Assembly: GCA_004802725.1 (NCBI GenBank)
Contig: SGPM01000538.1
Location: 1,782 to 12,843, forward strand
Length of the DNA stretch: 11,062 nucleotides
Source: Antrodiella citrinella
Lineage: Eukaryota; Basidiomycota; Agaricomycetes; Polyporales; Steccherinaceae
Direction of reading: 5' to 3'
Shown here: positions 8,953-11,062 of the stretch, in pieces
How the letters are laid out: each line of letters opens with the position of its first letter
Position numbering within the stretch: the first letter of the stretch is position 1
The notes under the pieces: generated by a model
What the model was told of the DNA's origin: nothing
The model's input: only the letters and a program-made list of their open reading frames with translations
The model's database searches: none
Program-made: the position numbers and the translations under genes

Positions 8953-9298
8953 CTATCGTGCTGGATTCGCCGCAGCACCTTTAAACGCTGCCTCGTTGCA
9001 AACCTTGGCCACGAGATGCTGATGATAGCTAGCTTCTGCGGATTGTGACAACGACATGTTAGATGCGGCGAGCTGTATTAAGGAGAGCAGCGGTCACAAG
9101 GGATGCGTATTGCGAATACACAGGTTCCATTGGCCTCTGTACTTCCCTGCCTACGAGACGAACAGACTGCGGTTGCGCTCTCGGCCTGATGCTGGTTTGA
9201 CATGTGTTCTAAGTGTATTCATGTCCAGAAGAGTTGCTGCGCCGCACACCTTCGCGTACATCAATATCATACAGGCAGAATTTTTTCCTATGTCGCAT
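8953..9298. other. Intergenic between the DXO-like gene and HIS1
   Basis: Should hold the 3' untranslated region of HIS1 and the distal promoter of the DXO-like gene. The plus-strand frame that crosses it (9056-9625) is mainly antisense to the HIS1 last exon and is not called. Confidence 0.6.
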
Positions 9299-10513
9299 CT
9301 ATACACGGCAGTTATCCAAGTTGAAAATCAAGATATCCTCAGCCCCGATCTTGACGAGCTCGTCCATGACGTTTGCCACTTTGCTCTTCTCCACCATCGA
9401 GCTCACCGCAACCCACTTCTCGTCATCGAGCGGGCTGATCGTTGCCGCACGTCGTCCCGGTGTGACGGCGGTCGCGTCGTGCACCTTTTCGCGGAGGATG
9501 TTGTATTCACAGACGACGTACCGCCCGGCGGCGACAACACCTGCGATGCGACTCGTGATGGTCTCGATGAGAGGCTTAATCGCTTCGTTCTTCTCTATCG
9601 TGGATTTAATAAGCACCGCTTCTGAGTCCAGGAGAGTTGAAATAGCGTGCAGGCCAGCTGCCCGCATAGTATCTCCCGATTCTGGAGGCGTATAAGAGAA
9701 CAAGTCAGAAGATCGAAAGTTATACACTTGCCTACAAGATCAACTAGAACGAAAGTTAGAACATTATCTATGAAGGGGCGGAGATTGTAGGAACATACCA
9801 ATACCATCTGCGAGACCCAGAGCACACGCGGCCTCAACACTTCCCCCAACATATTCAATTTTCGTCGCCGCATCCCCCGTAAGCTGTAACCGAGCATCCA
9901 GCTCTCCAAAGTACTTCCCAGCAAGTACTTCGAATGAAGTCACCACCCGTTTTCCTGCCAAGTCCTCCACAGTCTTGATAAGCCCACCTTCCGGAACTTG
10001 CACCTGCAACGCGCATTTGCCGAACCCGAGTCGCAGGGCCTCCGTGATGTCGTTCTCCATCTTGGATTCTAGGATGACGTCATGCCCGGTTATTCCGAGA
10101 TTGACATTACCCTTTGCGACGAAAGAGGGTATATCAGATGCGGGGAGGAAGACGCTGTGGCGAAACATTTGAGCGTTTGGTGATAAGTGTTCGGGCAAGG
10201 TGAGGGGACACTGACAGGGCGATTGGGAGGTTCTTCACCAGAGCGACATCTAATCTATGACTTCTCCGGAACTGGATGTCTGCACCTAATCATAGGGGGG
10301 AGTAAAATGAGACCAGAACATCCGAGGACATGAGTTTCTGTGTGAACGCACCTGCAAGAAGCTCCAAACACTTGTCGTGCAATCTCCCTACATCAACAGT
10401 AAGTTACACGCATATACAAAACTCCTGAAATACGGCCGCATACCCTTCTTCGGGATCGCAAACAACAGCCGTCCGTCAAGCGATTCCAAGTCTAGTGGGG
10501 GTGAAGGTGCCAT
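9299..10513 (-). CDS. HIS1: ATP phosphoribosyltransferase, long form with C-terminal regulatory domain, six exons
   Basis: Catalyses the first, feedback-regulated step of histidine synthesis: ATP plus PRPP to phosphoribosyl-ATP and pyrophosphate, in the cytosol. Exons: 10513-10444, 10387-10352, 10285-10216, 10154-9799, 9743-9732 and 9681-9299. Introns are 56, 66, 61, 55 and 50 bp. The first four are GT-AG, the last GC-AG. The joined frame is 308 aa, close to yeast His1 (297). Landmarks: RLLFAIPKKGRL near residues 15-26, RRSHRLDVAL, LPIALVFLPASDIPSF near 55-70, LGITGHDVILES, FGKCALQVQVP, VVTSFEVLAGKYF, and the PROSITE-type signature E-x5-G-x-A-x2-I-x-D-L-x2-S-G-x-T-M, which straddles exons 4, 5 and 6. 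The C-terminal domain shows TPGRRAATISPLDDEKW and VAVSSMVEK, then GAEDILIF and NCRV. This is the ACT-like fold that binds histidine in long-form enzymes. The ATG at 10513 precedes the conserved RLLFAIPKKGRL by about 15 residues, as in relatives. The gene lies tandem to and upstream of the DXO-like gene. Confidence 0.97.
9682..9731 (-). other. HIS1: GC-AG intron in HIS1
   Basis: The donor reads G/GCAAGT and the acceptor CCTCCAG. Apart from the C at position +2 the donor fits the splice consensus closely, as is usual for GC-AG introns. No GT donor nearby gives the conserved VDLVESGDTM in frame. Confidence 0.82.
9732..9743 (-). other. HIS1: 12-nt microexon of HIS1
   Basis: Minus-strand TTGATCTTGTAG lies between a 55-bp GT-AG intron (9744-9798) and a 50-bp GC-AG intron (9682-9731). 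It completes one Val codon, encodes Asp-Leu-Val, and supplies the first base of a Glu codon (residues 178-182). Without it the flanking exons still join in frame, but the D-[LIV] of the enzyme's signature is lost. Inclusion is inferred from conservation of VDLVESGxTM in the family. Confidence 0.88.
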
Positions 10514-10882
10514 GTAAGTTTCTGGGGAGCTCTGTGTCGCAAAAAAACTTACAACCACTCACTCATTGTCGACATACCACTGGCTGGGTGATCTGAGAGC
10601 GCAATCAAGATGCGAACGTTCGTAAGAATCGTAACTTACGTGACGATGGACCAAGACAAGGAGAAATTATGCTATTTCGAGTCATTTCAGATCAAGTGTA
10701 TCGGTAGATTAGATTAGATTGGATGTCTCGCCGTATCAACGATCTTGATCTTGACAAAAGTCCAAGCCGAGCCATCGCCGACAAGTACGGGTCGCCACAG
10801 GACACTCATCACCTCAGGCTGCTCATCACAGATTTTGACAGCGATGCCAAAGTAATGCTGTACGATGATGCCACAGATCTTC
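10514..10882. other. HIS1 upstream region
   Basis: Carries the possible general-control site at 10679-10685 and a short GATTA tandem repeat (three copies, about 10706-10720). No clear TATA box for HIS1 was found. Open frames cross it on both strands but none is convincing. Confidence 0.5.
10679..10685 (-). promoter_or_regulatory. Possible Gcn4/Cpc1 general amino-acid control site upstream of HIS1
   Basis: The minus strand reads ATGACTC about 166 bp upstream of the HIS1 start. TGACTC is the classic core of the general-control response element in fungal amino-acid genes. The next base is G, not the A of the full TGACTCA palindrome. A bZIP-like ACGTGAC also occurs on the plus strand nearby. Only one core copy was noted, so chance cannot be excluded. 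Confidence 0.35.
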
Positions 10883-11062
10883 CTAGTCGTCAAACTTTTG
10901 TTCCAAAATCTCTATGACCGCATCCAGAGTCGCGCTTGCTTGATAGGTCGATACAATTCGCGTCCGATTTCTGGAGGAGCACGACAAGTTGAAGCCGCAG
11001 GCTACTGTATTCTTGACGCGTAACAAACAAAGGTACGACGTTCCATGATAGTATGGACAAAT
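10883..11062 (-). CDS. Possible 3' end of a gene entering from the right edge (partial)
   Basis: The minus-strand frame is open from the window edge to a TAG at 10883-10885, giving 59 residues. It ends NRTRIVSTYQASATLDAV then IEILEQKFDD, which reads like an ordinary charged C-terminus. Only about 40 residues look protein-like; a CAG acceptor-like site near the beginning may mean the edge part is intron. If real, it lies tandem to HIS1 with a 369-bp gap. No family recognised. Confidence 0.3.
   Translation of the reverse strand: MCPYYHGTSYLCLLRVKNTVACGFNLSCSSRNRTRIVSTYQASATLDAVIEILEQKFDD

Noticed and set aside
9213..9695. Plus-strand frames of 160-189 codons
   Set aside because: They are antisense to HIS1 exon 6, whose identity is certain.
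10723..10917. 64-codon plus-strand ATG frame
   Set aside because: Short, with no known motif, and overlaps an equally plausible minus-strand frame.

Overview
This window looks like nuclear DNA from a filamentous basidiomycete, probably an Agaricomycete. Three protein genes can be reconstructed exon by exon. Their coding sequence is broken by many short introns (50-96 bp, nearly all GT-AG), GC content is near 50%, and the proteins have the fungal forms of their families. All three lie on the minus strand.

Layout from left to right. Bases 1-540 hold no recognisable gene; the left end contains an assembly gap (three Ns at 5-7) and a perfect 9-bp-stem hairpin at 50-70. At 541-1135 (+) there is a weakly supported three-exon gene of unknown function. 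At 1427-2527 (-) lies PRE7, the non-catalytic beta-6 subunit of the 20S proteasome (six exons, 253 aa), with a TATA box and CT-rich leader upstream. Bases 2528-7461 are a 4.9 kb stretch in which I recognise no gene. It holds only short candidate exon chains, all plus strand: 3959-4305, 5621-5920 and 6571-6869. At 7462-8855 (-) lies a three-exon, 426-aa protein. It belongs to a fungal family often labelled geranylgeranyl pyrophosphate synthetase, but its motif order looks like a divergent DXO/RAI1-type decapping nuclease. At 9299-10513 (-) lies HIS1, ATP phosphoribosyltransferase (six exons, 308 aa). At the right edge, an open minus-strand frame ending at 10883 may be the 3' end of a further gene.

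The three clear genes do not form a pathway: protein turnover, a putative RNA 5'-end enzyme, and the first step of histidine synthesis. The DXO-like gene and HIS1 are tandem with a 443-bp gap. The most distinctive features are a 12-nt microexon in HIS1 that encodes the centre of the active-site signature and is followed by a GC-AG intron, and the DXO-like protein, in which the lysine of the usual E-x-K motif appears to be threonine. I found no convincing mobile element, CRISPR array, tRNA or rRNA, and no defence or secondary-metabolism system.
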